This document shows, piece after piece, positions 24,777 through 35,300 of a DNA stretch of 64,000 nucleotides. A program made the translations under genes and the position numbers. This stretch comes from Nemopilema nomurai. Its lineage: Eukaryota > Cnidaria > Scyphozoa > Rhizostomeae > Rhizostomatidae. Location of the stretch: contig ML133500.1 of assembly GCA_003864495.1 (NCBI GenBank), positions 210,710 to 274,709 of the forward strand. The letters run 5' to 3'. How positions within the stretch are numbered: position 1 is the first letter of the stretch; every line of letters starts with the position of its first letter. The notes beneath the pieces were generated by a model. It was not told the origin of the DNA. It searched no databases and worked only from the letters and a program-made list of their open reading frames with translations.

Positions 24777-27728
24777 ATGGCGGCTACTATCGATGGCAGC
24801 GGCAAGAATGCAGATAGGTCAATTTTTATCAAGACACTCAAGGACCCTCATATCCACAGGATGCAAGGACTTCTTAAAAAGATAAAGAAGTCCACTCTAT
24901 CTCGTCCGAAGACCATATTAACACAGGATGATAAACACGTCGCTTCACCAGTAAACAGCAAGACTCCAACAGCAAAACAGAGCGGCGAAACGGATGAAGA
25001 AAAGTTACTTCGTTATCAGAAGGACATAAAAAGTGCCTTACAGTATTACAAGGTGATTTTTGATAAGAAATTTCCGGAGAAACTGCCAGGCACAGCAACA
25101 GTGGTGCTCGAAAGCATTGTTAGTATTGAAAGTATTTTCAATGCATGTTTGCACTACTCGAAATTGGTAAATGAAAGTTTCGATGATTTGGAGCCAACTC
25201 GTGAAACTTTACACCGAAATGTTACGAATTTAATTCGACTTTCAGACGATGTTTTGTTTGACTCGAGTTCGAATTATCTCCCGGACAAGAACGATGCATT
25301 TAGAGCCGTAGACTCGGTACTGCTGTCGTTGAATGACTTATGTGAAGCGATCCTACCGCGATTACAGAAGCTTCAAGTGAACGAGGAATTGAAATCCTAT
25401 TGTCGGTCAAATTCCACACATTCTAGCTCAAACTCGCTTGATGATTTGTTAGACTCGCAGGATGAAGGAACGCCGGGCAGAAAGTCGCGCAAAAGCTCCA
25501 ACAGTTCGAATAGTGTGGCCGTCAATGGCAGCGCGTCTCAATCTGAGCGACCGGCGTCGCAACGGAGCAGCGAACGGGACTCGGGTTTCGCCAGTGAGAT
25601 GAGCAACATTAACCTGTCTGCAGAGAACCGGACGGACGATGTAGCGCCAGCGAAGCCACCTCTGCCAAGGAAGGAAGATCGCTCTTACTATGGAAATCAG
25701 CCTTTTCCTGGCCAGAGTCACATTAGAAAGACATCAAGCAATCCTGTGACCCTCGAGACACCGTTTTCGCCAGTGCATTTACGACCGAGGCCAAGTTCTG
25801 ATTTCCGGTCCAGCAACAATCATAGTGGTCAGTTTTTGGACATTAATAAACAGTACGTATCTGGCTCAACTTCAGTATCAAGTTTGAACAGTAGTAAATC
25901 ATCATTTAGCTCAGTGGAGGATTCTACAGGCATAAGCCCCAGAAAGAAGTACCTACTTCGAAGGTCATACCTTTCAGAAGCTTCCAGGGATTCAACAGAC
26001 TCAATCACTGAGCAAATTGACTTGGATCAGGTTGGCATGAGTGATGAGTTCTATGCTCAAATACAAAAATGCTCTGAACGGTATGAAGTACTTTATGGAA
26101 GCCATTTGTCACTGTTCCCAGTTGATAATGATGAAGAAGACATCTTTGGCCCTGAAAAGCCCTCAAAGGACTCGCTACCACCAGTTCCTCCGAAGCAAAG
26201 AAATAAGAAGTCAATGAGCAACTACCTAAAGTATTTTGACATTGACAAGTATGGAAAGCCATCCAAAGGGGACCGTCCTACTTCATACTATGATAATGTC
26301 AACTGTCCTGTCCCAAGTGCCTACAATATTGATGGAGAGCAGTTTGTCAAGGATCTTACTAGTACTGACCTACCCCCTAAGCTCCCACCTAAAAGGGGTG
26401 TATACAGATGTAAGACTGCAAAAAGTTCTCGAAGCTCATCACCCAAATTACGCAATGATCGGTTGTTTACACGCAGTTTCAAAGCAGAATCAAGGGGAAG
26501 CCATAGTGAACTGAGGCGTAGAGAGTCGACAGCAACTTACGAAGAGGACAATGTGCCTGCTCTGGATTGTACTGATGTACGGAAATTTCTGATTTCTAAA
26601 GATGACAGAAATGGCCCACTTTTGGTTGGAGGAACTGTAGATGGACTTATGGTATATGCAACTGAGGCTGAAGTGAAAAGTAACATATTCTATGAAGCTT
26701 TCATTGCAACATACAGAACATTTATGACTCCTGTTGATCTTATATGCAAGTTGCTCTACAGGGCTAACCGCTTTAGAGACAGGGGAGAGCCCTATGCATC
26801 ACATGGAGCATTGTCATTGTTGATAAGAATTATTGATGAGATGTATGAAGAGCTTGACAAGTCTTTGTTTGACCAGTTGAGAGCAGAGGTTCATAGGCTG
26901 TTAAATCGTGGCCAATTGGAACTTGCAAAGTTGTTAAGGGACAAGATTGTTAACTACTGCCTCAAAATGCAAGAGAAATTGCAAACAAAAAGCATAATAA
27001 CACTTGAGGTTGGAAGCAAATATTCACTGCTAGATTTCACAAGCCTTGAGCTTGCACAACAGATGACTGTAGTGGACTCAGAGTTGTTCTTGAAGATTGG
27101 CCTTGCAGAGATCCTTGCATGGGGAAAGGAGCAAAATGAGCTTGTGAGCCCAAACCTAGCAGAGTTTATTGAGCATTTCAACAAAATGTCATTTTGGTGC
27201 AGAACTCTAATTTTAAAGGAGGCTAAACAACAGGAGAGAGAGAAGTTGTACAAAAAGTTTTTGAAGATTATGAAGCACTGTAGGCGGCTTAATAATTTTA
27301 GTTCCTACTTGGCTATCCTGTCAGCCCTTGATTGCAGTCCATTGAGAAGGCTTGAGTTTCCTAAACAACTGACAGATGTACTGCATGAATTCAATCAATT
27401 AATTGATAGTGATGCAGCTTTCAAAACCTATAGGCAAGCACTTTCAGAAGCGAAGCCACCCTGCATTCCATATCTGGGTCTGATTCTCCAAGACATAACA
27501 TTTATCCACTTGGGTAATCCAAACGAGCTTCCAGATGGTAAAGTGAATTTTGTTAAGAGATGGCAGCAGTTTAACGTCTTAGACTCAGTGCGCAGATTTA
27601 AAGAATGCCAGTACGATTTTGCAAAAAATGACAATATTATGGACTTCTTCAGTGGCTATGATGATTACTTGTCTGAAGAGGAATTGTGGGAAAAATCTCA
27701 AGAGCTCAAGCCAAGGAAGAAAGCTTAG
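24777..27728 (+). CDS. RAPGEF1: C3G-type Rap guanine-nucleotide exchange factor, single exon
   Basis: A 983-aa uninterrupted ORF. In the family, C3G binds Crk SH3 domains through proline motifs and activates Rap1 at adhesion and growth-factor receptor sites. The N-terminal segment near residues 75-105 (KDIKSALQYYKVIF, then LPGTATVVLESI) matches the conserved C3G N-terminal helix. A long Ser-rich linker carries Crk-SH3-type motifs: KPPLPRK (about 293), LPPVPPKQRNKK (about 467), LPPKLPPKRG (about 531). The RasGEF N-terminal (REM) domain spans about 598-730 (GGTVDGLMVYATEAEV, ATYRTFMTP). The CDC25 domain spans about 750-970, with FTSLELAQQMTVVD, NNFSSYLAILSAL and LGLILQDITFIHLGNP. The C-terminus FFSGYDDYLSEEELWEKS is also C3G-like. 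The start AAAATGG has a good Kozak context. The lack of introns is odd beside its intron-rich neighbours; vertebrate RAPGEF1 has many exons. The stop TAG is followed directly by a donor-like ggtatgt. Confidence 0.95.
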   Translation: MAATIDGSGKNADRSIFIKTLKDPHIHRMQGLLKKIKKSTLSRPKTILTQDDKHVASPVNSKTPTAKQSGETDEEKLLRYQKDIKSALQYYKVIFDKKFPEKLPGTATVVLESIVSIESIFNACLHYSKLVNESFDDLEPTRETLHRNVTNLIRLSDDVLFDSSSNYLPDKNDAFRAVDSVLLSLNDLCEAILPRLQKLQVNEELKSYCRSNSTHSSSNSLDDLLDSQDEGTPGRKSRKSSNSSNSVAVNGSASQSERPASQRSSERDSGFASEMSNINLSAENRTDDVAPAKPPLPRKEDRSYYGNQPFPGQSHIRKTSSNPVTLETPFSPVHLRPRPSSDFRSSNNHSGQFLDINKQYVSGSTSVSSLNSSKSSFSSVEDSTGISPRKKYLLRRSYLSEASRDSTDSITEQIDLDQVGMSDEFYAQIQKCSERYEVLYGSHLSLFPVDNDEEDIFGPEKPSKDSLPPVPPKQRNKKSMSNYLKYFDIDKYGKPSKGDRPTSYYDNVNCPVPSAYNIDGEQFVKDLTSTDLPPKLPPKRGVYRCKTAKSSRSSSPKLRNDRLFTRSFKAESRGSHSELRRRESTATYEEDNVPALDCTDVRKFLISKDDRNGPLLVGGTVDGLMVYATEAEVKSNIFYEAFIATYRTFMTPVDLICKLLYRANRFRDRGEPYASHGALSLLIRIIDEMYEELDKSLFDQLRAEVHRLLNRGQLELAKLLRDKIVNYCLKMQEKLQTKSIITLEVGSKYSLLDFTSLELAQQMTVVDSELFLKIGLAEILAWGKEQNELVSPNLAEFIEHFNKMSFWCRTLILKEAKQQEREKLYKKFLKIMKHCRRLNNFSSYLAILSALDCSPLRRLEFPKQLTDVLHEFNQLIDSDAAFKTYRQALSEAKPPCIPYLGLILQDITFIHLGNPNELPDGKVNFVKRWQQFNVLDSVRRFKECQYDFAKNDNIMDFFSGYDDYLSEEELWEKSQELKPRKKA

Positions 27729-30120
27729 GTATGTTTTGTATCTTTCTTCTTAATTAGTATTGAATAGATGTATAAAAATTTGTATACCTATAGACTCGTA
27801 TGATTTGACCATCTGTCCAATGTTTACACCAGAGAAAAAAATTTGCCACCACTCATTGTGATTCAAAAATGTTCTCTTCATATCAAATGAGAATGGCTAT
27901 TGCTATTAGTTATTTGTATGTGGGTCTTGTTGTTGTGGAAGTTCTTGTTGCTGGCATTCCTGTTTGTCCCAAAGTATTTTTGTAACGAATGTGATTGTCT
28001 TTAAAGTAATGGCTGCAAAATGTTCAAGTAGTCTTTGAGCTAGGTTTCTTGAATAGTAGAGTCCATGGTTGATTGTAAGTGTAAGCCCTTAGATTTCGAA
28101 GCAGAAAGCAACATGATTCTTGTGTCTACAAGCAATTGGGTCCTTCAAAACTTCATTGACAAGTTTTCACTGCAGACTGTGTTTGCCAGCAGTGAACTTC
28201 AAGCAGGCACTGCTGCAGCTTTCTGCAAGGAAATATGATTGGGATCCTAAGTAGTTCTGGCTGATCACCCCTTCCTTCCTAATCCCATACTTGACTCTAC
28301 CATACCACAGCATGCCATACCATGCCACACCATGTAACATAACATAACATACCATACCATGTACCATATACCATTACTATACTGATGCCATACCTGGATA
28401 AGCATACTATGCTCTACTATACTGCCCTCTACTCTAATGTATGTTGCTAAGCTATACTGTGTAGTAATTCTTGTACAAGTTTGAAATTTTGATTTATGAG
28501 TTTGTCCTTTATATGATTGCTAGCCCTTTAATGCCAGCTCTTGGTCATTTTGATGTCAATGTATCTGGATGTTCATGCTCTTATAGCCAAGCCTTTTTAT
28601 TTTCTTGAACATGTTATTTAAGATATGGAACTCATGCTAATGGAAATTGTTTTCATTTGTTTGGCACCAAATAGCTATCTGCATGCTGTTATGATTTCCC
28701 AAATTCTAGAGAGAGCATTCTCCTCAGGATGTTTTATTTATACTTTTTTATCAGAAGTTAGTCAACTTGTTCAGTTCATTTGAATAACTCACACGTGACC
28801 CAGCCTTTAAACGCTACCGCATTAGGTCCCTTCTCTATGTATTTAAAAGGCATTTGTGATGGGCAGGTAGCCAATTATCTTGAAATTCCAGCCAATTCTA
28901 AATTTTATATTCTTGAAATGTACAGCTATCCTCGTTTGCTGCTAGTGTAAGCACTTGCTGCTGAAGTTTTAAATAAGGACCAAATTTTTGTTCTCGGCTG
29001 TAATTGAAACAAAACACAAAAATGTCGATCCCGTTCAATATGATGAATTGAAGTATGACCTGCCGAGGTACCAAGTATTAAAATTCATAATGATCGCCAG
29101 CTCAATCTCCTCGTAGAAATTCACCCACATATCCGAACCTAATCTTGTAAAGCTTGAAAGTCTATTGATGAAACATGATTTTTGCCGCTCATGTGCCCTT
29201 TTTTCTCTAATTACACTTGCCAAGTAGGCAACTTTGTCGGATGTGCGTTGGTTTAGGCTTAATTCTCTGTCGGAGGAAGCCAAGCCCAATCATGCGCAAG
29301 GACGTTCCTGGACAAGTAGTGAAGAGCATGTGCTTGCAGAAGCTTTCCTCTGATCACAGCGTTCTTGCGCTGTTGTTTTTTAAGTTCTATTGAGGAGACG
29401 AAATATCAGTGTTCTAAGCCCATTTAAGCTTGTTGAGCAAAGAAGTCTAGGACCAGTTCAATGCTTTTGTATGCGCTGTTTGTTATCGACTCAAGAATGT
29501 AATGCTTATTTCATTTAGCAATAGCGAAATACGTGGAATTTTGCTCATTGATTTCTGCTGTCAAAGCTCCATTTCGTTGCTGGTTTAATAGCCGATGATA
29601 ACTGAAGGAGGATGACGTTGGGAACACCCCTCATTTCTTTCTGATGCCTTATTGGTTTAAGAATTAAGTTGTTGGCTCAAGTTCTTGTCATGAGTCGGCC
29701 TGTTGGTATACTGTTGTTCAATGAATTTGAAGTTGTTTGACGGAACGGCGAAGTTTTAAGGAAAAGTCAAGCTTTGTTGTTTTAAGACAGAGGAAGGAAG
29801 CTATCTAGAATCGTCGAACATTTCATTTAGCTTATTTTTTTTGCCTTATTTTTGTTCTTATCTGCTTTTTGCCATATACCACCCCTTTAAATCGCCGGCC
29901 TACTTGGACTGCGGTGACCATCTTCATATTTCGCCTATCTTTTTCGATGGTCTCAGTGAAATCTTGCGGCTTCAGATGTAGTGATTTTCGTTAAAATTTT
30001 TCTCGAATGTAATAAAAAGCAGACCTTGATTTGAACGGCCCTCGCCCCTGAAACATTATGTAAGTATTGTAACATTGCAGTCTTAAAAGTTACAGCTAAA
30101 ACAAGCTCCCTCTCTTTCAG
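27729..30120. other. 3' flank of C3G and gene-poor interval
   Basis: No coding exon recognised. The left part is probably the C3G 3' UTR, although I see no canonical AATAAA close to the stop. A low-complexity ACCAT/ACATA tract sits at 28298-28440. The right part may contain upstream exons of the unrecognised gene whose 3' exons begin at 30121; I could not join any candidate in frame. Confidence 0.4.
28298..28440 (+). repeat. Low-complexity ACCAT / ACATA / ACTAT pentamer tract
   Basis: Degenerate pentamers with a CAT/TAC core (ccataccat, aacataacataac, ctactatact) run for about 140 bases. It looks like a decayed microsatellite with base and unit drift. No coding potential is apparent. Confidence 0.7.
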
Positions 30121-30959
30121 AAACGGACAGTAATCCAATGAATGGATCCTCGGCCACCAGAGATTTGCAAATGGCACTTAAAAGACCTATCAAATTGAAG
30201 GGAATGGAGCATCTTCAATCGTCTCTTTTGGCCTTTGCGGTATGGTGAATCTATCTATCGTCTTGAATTCAAAGTATAGCTAACCTTTATGGTTATTGCG
30301 TTCTAGATATCCTTTATCAATACTGGTGTTTCATATTTTTGGAAAAATTGAAATTACCCTCAGTCGGGTAATGTATCTTTTGTCTTGCTTAAAGTTCTTA
30401 AGTTCTTTGTCACATGCCCTACCCAGATTTGCGTTTGTGGTATGAGAGCTATCCGAAAATTAGCTGCCAATTTGATATTAAGGCTGCCGTAAACAATTCA
30501 AAGTGGATTGTGGGAAATTCATCCCTTGTAGCTTGTGAAATAGGCTTTGAGGTAAGCCGTTGTAAATCTTATGTAGGTATGCTGTATTTTGATACTGTTG
30601 TTGTAAACACGTAGTGCAAGAGGTTAGAGCTATGACCCTTGTCAGTCGAATGTGGAGCAAAGTCCGTGGTAATATAAAAATATATAGTGTTATAAACCAG
30701 TTTGTTGTGATATTGACAGGCAAATACGCTAAAGAAAATGCCCACAGTATCGTGGATCTTGATTTACCACATGCGAGTAAGAAAAGCAATTTGGATTAAT
30801 AAAAAAAGCTACTTGCAGCGCCGCATAATTAGGTGGGCCTAATCTCCATAATAAGCCTAGCATGCGGAGAAAATCGATTTATCATTATTATTTCAGAATT
30901 TCATACCAATGCTTCAACATCCACTTGTCTTGAGAGATTTTATGCCAGATGATTTGTGA
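30121..30959 (+). CDS. 3' exons of an unrecognised multi-exon gene
   Basis: Four candidate exons: 30121 to about 30238, 30483-30551 (23 codons), 30720-30776 (19 codons) and 30897-30959 (20 codons plus stop TGA). The junctions between the four are all phase 0 with GT/AG sites: donors gtatgg, gtaagc and gtaaga, acceptors attaag, ttgacag and tttcag. Peptide samples in order: RDLQMALKRPIKLKGMEH, NNSKWIVGNSSLVACEIGF, TLKKMPTVSWILIYHMR, and the terminal HPLVLRDFMPDDL. Residue composition and phase consistency argue for a real gene, but I do not recognise the family. The first exon needs one upstream base to complete its first codon (phase 1), and the upstream exon was not found. The acceptor of the second exon (ttgatattaag) is weak. 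Confidence 0.5.
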
Positions 30960-32349
30960 ACAGTTTCACTGTTCGTTTTGCGTGTGTTCCAAGGGTCGAG
31001 TTTCTAGTAGCCAAGCGGGGGCGTTTCTGCAATTAATACTATACGCCAAGCTACCCAGAGATAGCAGAAATGACTTCTGTTCAAATGCTCAGCTCTAAAG
31101 CTGCAACTGGGGCTGTTTATTTGGAATTTGAAGGGGTAGCGTCTTTGCATCATGAGGGGGTAAAGGTGTTTCCGTCCCTTGTAATCTGTTAGTAAACGAG
31201 CTTCTTCGGAGGACTGTTGTGTGCACGCAGGCTCCACGTCATCGTTTCCCCCAGCTGGCTTTCATCTTTCACTCTACCATGGCCTATCCACTTGAACGCT
31301 ATGTTGCCTGTTTTGCTTTGCTAGTTTCCAATTCATTCCTGAAACAAATTTAGTAATTGCTCTAACGTTTTCCAAATATTGCGTTGTCCACTAGGCCAGT
31401 TTGTAAGCTCTCACCAGCCCAGTTCGTCGCCCAATCATCTCCCCTTTCTGGGAGAGAGAAATCTTCGTAAAATCGTTGTATCTTAGAGTTTAGTATGTGG
31501 TTCTTTGATAAAAGCAGTTGTTTGTCGGTTTGGGCAGAGGTGCGTTTCTTAACCATCGCCACTTTAATGTAGGCGATTTTAGGGTAAGAGGAACCTAGCT
31601 TGTTATTAACCAAAGCAATGTTTGCTGGACAGCCGTCAAAGTTGAAGGCCATTTTTAGGCCCGGATGCAACCCAAGCATAGCAACCTCATTAGAACACAA
31701 CACCTTCGGTTTATGGTAACCTGTCTTAATTTTCCTTGGAACCTTATTTCCGTTCCAGAATTTGTTCTTCAGATGAGTAACATTGTCTATAGTCTTGAGA
31801 TACAGAATTTGTAAATAGAGTCATTTAGTAGTTTAGTTGCTTTAGAATTCGGGCATAGCATTATTTATACTACTTGCAAGACTCTTTCTTCCAAAGCGTT
31901 GCCCTTGACAGGTGAACATTAGTCTGATATTACGAATTTCAGGTCATAAGCTACTACCAGTTGGGAAGTGGCAAAGTAAACAAAAAAAGATTCAAAAGAA
32001 TTCATAAGGATTGTAAATTCCAATCACACCATCACTGTGCAACTACAACAGCATTCATTTCTTGGAAGCTAAAGAACATAGGACCAAGTCCAAAAGTTCA
32101 TACCGCATCATACAGATTTTAGATTACATTCTGATCAGCTTCAAAAAAATATTTCTTAACAGGTGCTTTACGGATCAAAACTTCAAAATAGCAACTAAAT
32201 GCGGAACTACTTTTTGCATACTTAAAGAACTTTTTCGTCCGACACTCCCCAGAGAATCAAAAGGTCAGGAAATTACCAAAAACTGGTTCCGCTTTTTCTT
32301 GCGATATAGAATTTTTGTTAAAAAAAACCATGATCAGGCTGCAGTATTG
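30960..32349. other. Interval between the unrecognised gene and the satellite array
   Basis: No supported gene. A minus-strand ORF at 31362-31703 (113 codons) is mixed in composition and may be old retroelement debris, but no catalytic motif is visible. The last few dozen bases before 32350 show faint resemblance to the satellite unit, suggesting a decayed array edge. Confidence 0.4.
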
Positions 32350-35300
32350 ATTTGTCGCGAAAAACGCCCATCTAAAAAGCAGTAATTTCTTTCAAGATTC
32401 GAAGGATACAATCAAGTCCAACAAATAGGAAGACTTCACAAAGCTTGTACATTACATTTATATCAGTTTTCAATAAAAAAATTTGGTCGAAAAACAGTCA
32501 TTTTTCTAAGGCTATAGGCTTGGTTTTTCGCACTCGGGGCGCATGCAAAAAACAGTCATTTCTCTGAAGATACGAAGGATACAATCAAGTCCAACAGTTA
32601 AGGAGGCTTCACAAGGCTTGTACATTACATTTATATGAGTTTTGAAGAAAAAAATTTGGTCGAAAAACAGTCATTTTTCTAAGGCTATAGGCTTGGTTTT
32701 TCGCACTCGGGGCGCATGCAAAAAACAGTCATTTCTCTGAAGATACGATTGATACAATCATGTCCAACAGTTAAGGAGGCTTCACAAGGCTTGTACATTA
32801 CATTTATATGAGTTTTGAAGAAAAAAAATTTTGGTCGAAAAACAGTCATTTTTCTAAGGCTATAGGCTTGGTTTTTCGCAGCTGGGCGCATGCAAAAAAC
32901 AGTCATTTCTCTGAAGATACGAAGGATACAATCATGTCCAACAGTTAAGGAGGCTTCACAAGGCTTGTACATTACATTTATATGAGTTTTGAAGAAAAAA
33001 AATTTGGTCGAAAAACAGTCATTTTTCTAAGGCTATAGGCTTGGTTTTTCGACTCGGGCGCATGCAAAAAACATTTCTCTGAAGATACGAAGGATACAAT
33101 CAGTCCAACAGTTAAGGAGGCTTCACAAGGCTTGTACATTACATTTATATGAGTTTTGAAGAAAAAAAATTTTGGTCGAAAAACAGTCATTTTTCTAAGG
33201 CTATAGGCTTGGTTTTTCGCACTCGGGGCGCATGCAAAAAACAGTCACTTCTCTGAAGATACGAAGGATACAATCAATTCCAACAGTTAAGGAGGCTTCA
33301 CAAGGCTTGTACATTACATTTATATGAGTTTTGAAGAAAAAAATTTTGGTCGAAAAACAGTCATTTTTCTAAGGCTATAGGCTTGGTTTTTCGCACTCGG
33401 GGCGCATGCAAAAAACAGTCATTTCTCTGAAGATACGAAGGATACAATCAATCCAACAGTTAAGGAGGCTTCACAAGGCTTGTACATTACATTTATATGA
33501 GTTTTGAAAAAAAATTTTGGTCGAAAAACAGTCATTTTTCTAAGGCTATAGGCTTGGTTTTTCGCACTCGGGGCGCATGCAAAAACAGTCTTTCTCTGAA
33601 GATACGAAGGATACAATCATTCCAACAGTTAAGGAGGCTTCACAAGGCTTGTACATTACATTTATATGAGTTTTGAAGAAAAAAAATTTTGGTCGAAAAA
33701 CAGTCATTTTTCTAAGGCTATAGGCTTGGTTTTTCGCACTCGGGGCGCATGCAAAAAACAGTCATTTCTCTGAAGATACGAGATACAATCATTCCAACAG
33801 TTAAGGAGGCTTCACAAGGCTTGTACATTACATTTATATGAGTTTTGAAGAAAAAAATTTTGGTCGAAAAACAGTCATTTTTCTAAGGCTATAGGCTTGG
33901 TTTTTCGCACTCGGGGCGCATGCAAAAAACAGTCACTTCTCTGAAGATACGAAGGATACAATCATTCCAACAGTTAAGGAGGCTTCACAAGGCTTGTACA
34001 TTACATTTATATGAGTTTTGAAGAAAAAAAATTTTGGTCGAAAAACAGTCATTTTTCTAAGGCTATAGGCTTGGTTTTTCGCACTCGGGGCGCATGCAAA
34101 AAACAGTCACTTCTCTGAAGATACGATGATACAATCATTCCAACAGTTAAGGAGGCTTCACAAGGCTTGTACATTACATTATATGAGTTTTGAAGAAAAA
34201 AATTTTGGTCGAAAAACAGTCATTTTTCTAAGGCTATAGGCTTGGTTTTTCGCACTCGGGGCGCATGCAAAAAACAGTCACTTCTCTGAAGATACGAAGG
34301 ATACAATCATTCCAACAGTTAAGGAGGCTTCACAAGGCTTGTACATTACATTTATATGAGTTTTGAAGAAAAAAAATTTTGGTCGAAAAACAGTCATTTT
34401 TCTAAGGCTATAGGCTTGGTTTTTCGCACTCGGGGCGCATGCAAAAAACAGTCACTTCTCTGAAGATACGATATCAATCAACAGTTAAGGAGGCTTCACA
34501 AGGCTTGTACATTACATTTATATGAGTTTTGAAGAAAAAAAATTTTGGTCGAAAAACAGTCATTTTTCTAAGGCTATAGGCTTGGTTTTTCGCACTCGGG
34601 GCGCATGCAAAAAACAGTCACTTCTCTGAAGATACGAAGGATACAATCAATTCCAACAGTTAAGGAGGCTTCACAAGGCTTGTACATTACATTTATATGA
34701 GTTTTGAAGAAAAAAAATTTTGGTCGAAAAACAGTCATTTTTCTAAGGCTATAGGCTTGGTTTTTCGCACTCGGGGCGCATGCAAAAAACAGTCACTTCT
34801 CTGAAGATACGAAGGATACAATCATTCCAACAGTTAAGGAGGCTTCACAAGGCTTGTACATTACATTTATATGAGTTTTGAAGAAAAAAAATTTTGGTCG
34901 AAAAACAGTCATTTTTCTAAGGCTATAGGCTTGGTTTTTCGCACTCGGGCGCTTGCAAAAAACAGTCACTTCTCTGAAGATACGAGGATACAATCATTCC
35001 AACAGTTAAGGAGGCTTCACAAGGCTTGTACATTACATTTATATGAGTTTTGAAGAAAAAAAATTTTGGTCGAAAAACAGTCATTTTTCTAAGGCTATAG
35101 GCTTGGTTTTTCGCACTCGGGGCGCATGCAAAAAACAGTCTTCTCTGAAGATACGAAGGATACAATCATTCCAACAGTTAAGGAGGCTTCACAAGGCTTG
35201 TACATTACATTTATATGAGTTTTGAAGAAAAAAAATTTTGGTCGAAAAACAGTCATTTTTCTAAGGCTATAGGCTTGGTTTTTCGCACTCGGGGCGCATG

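Noticed and set aside
31362..31703. 113-codon minus-strand ORF resembling LINE ORF1 in places
   Set aside because: The similarity is limited to a vague basic segment and a YEDF-like string, too weak to call.
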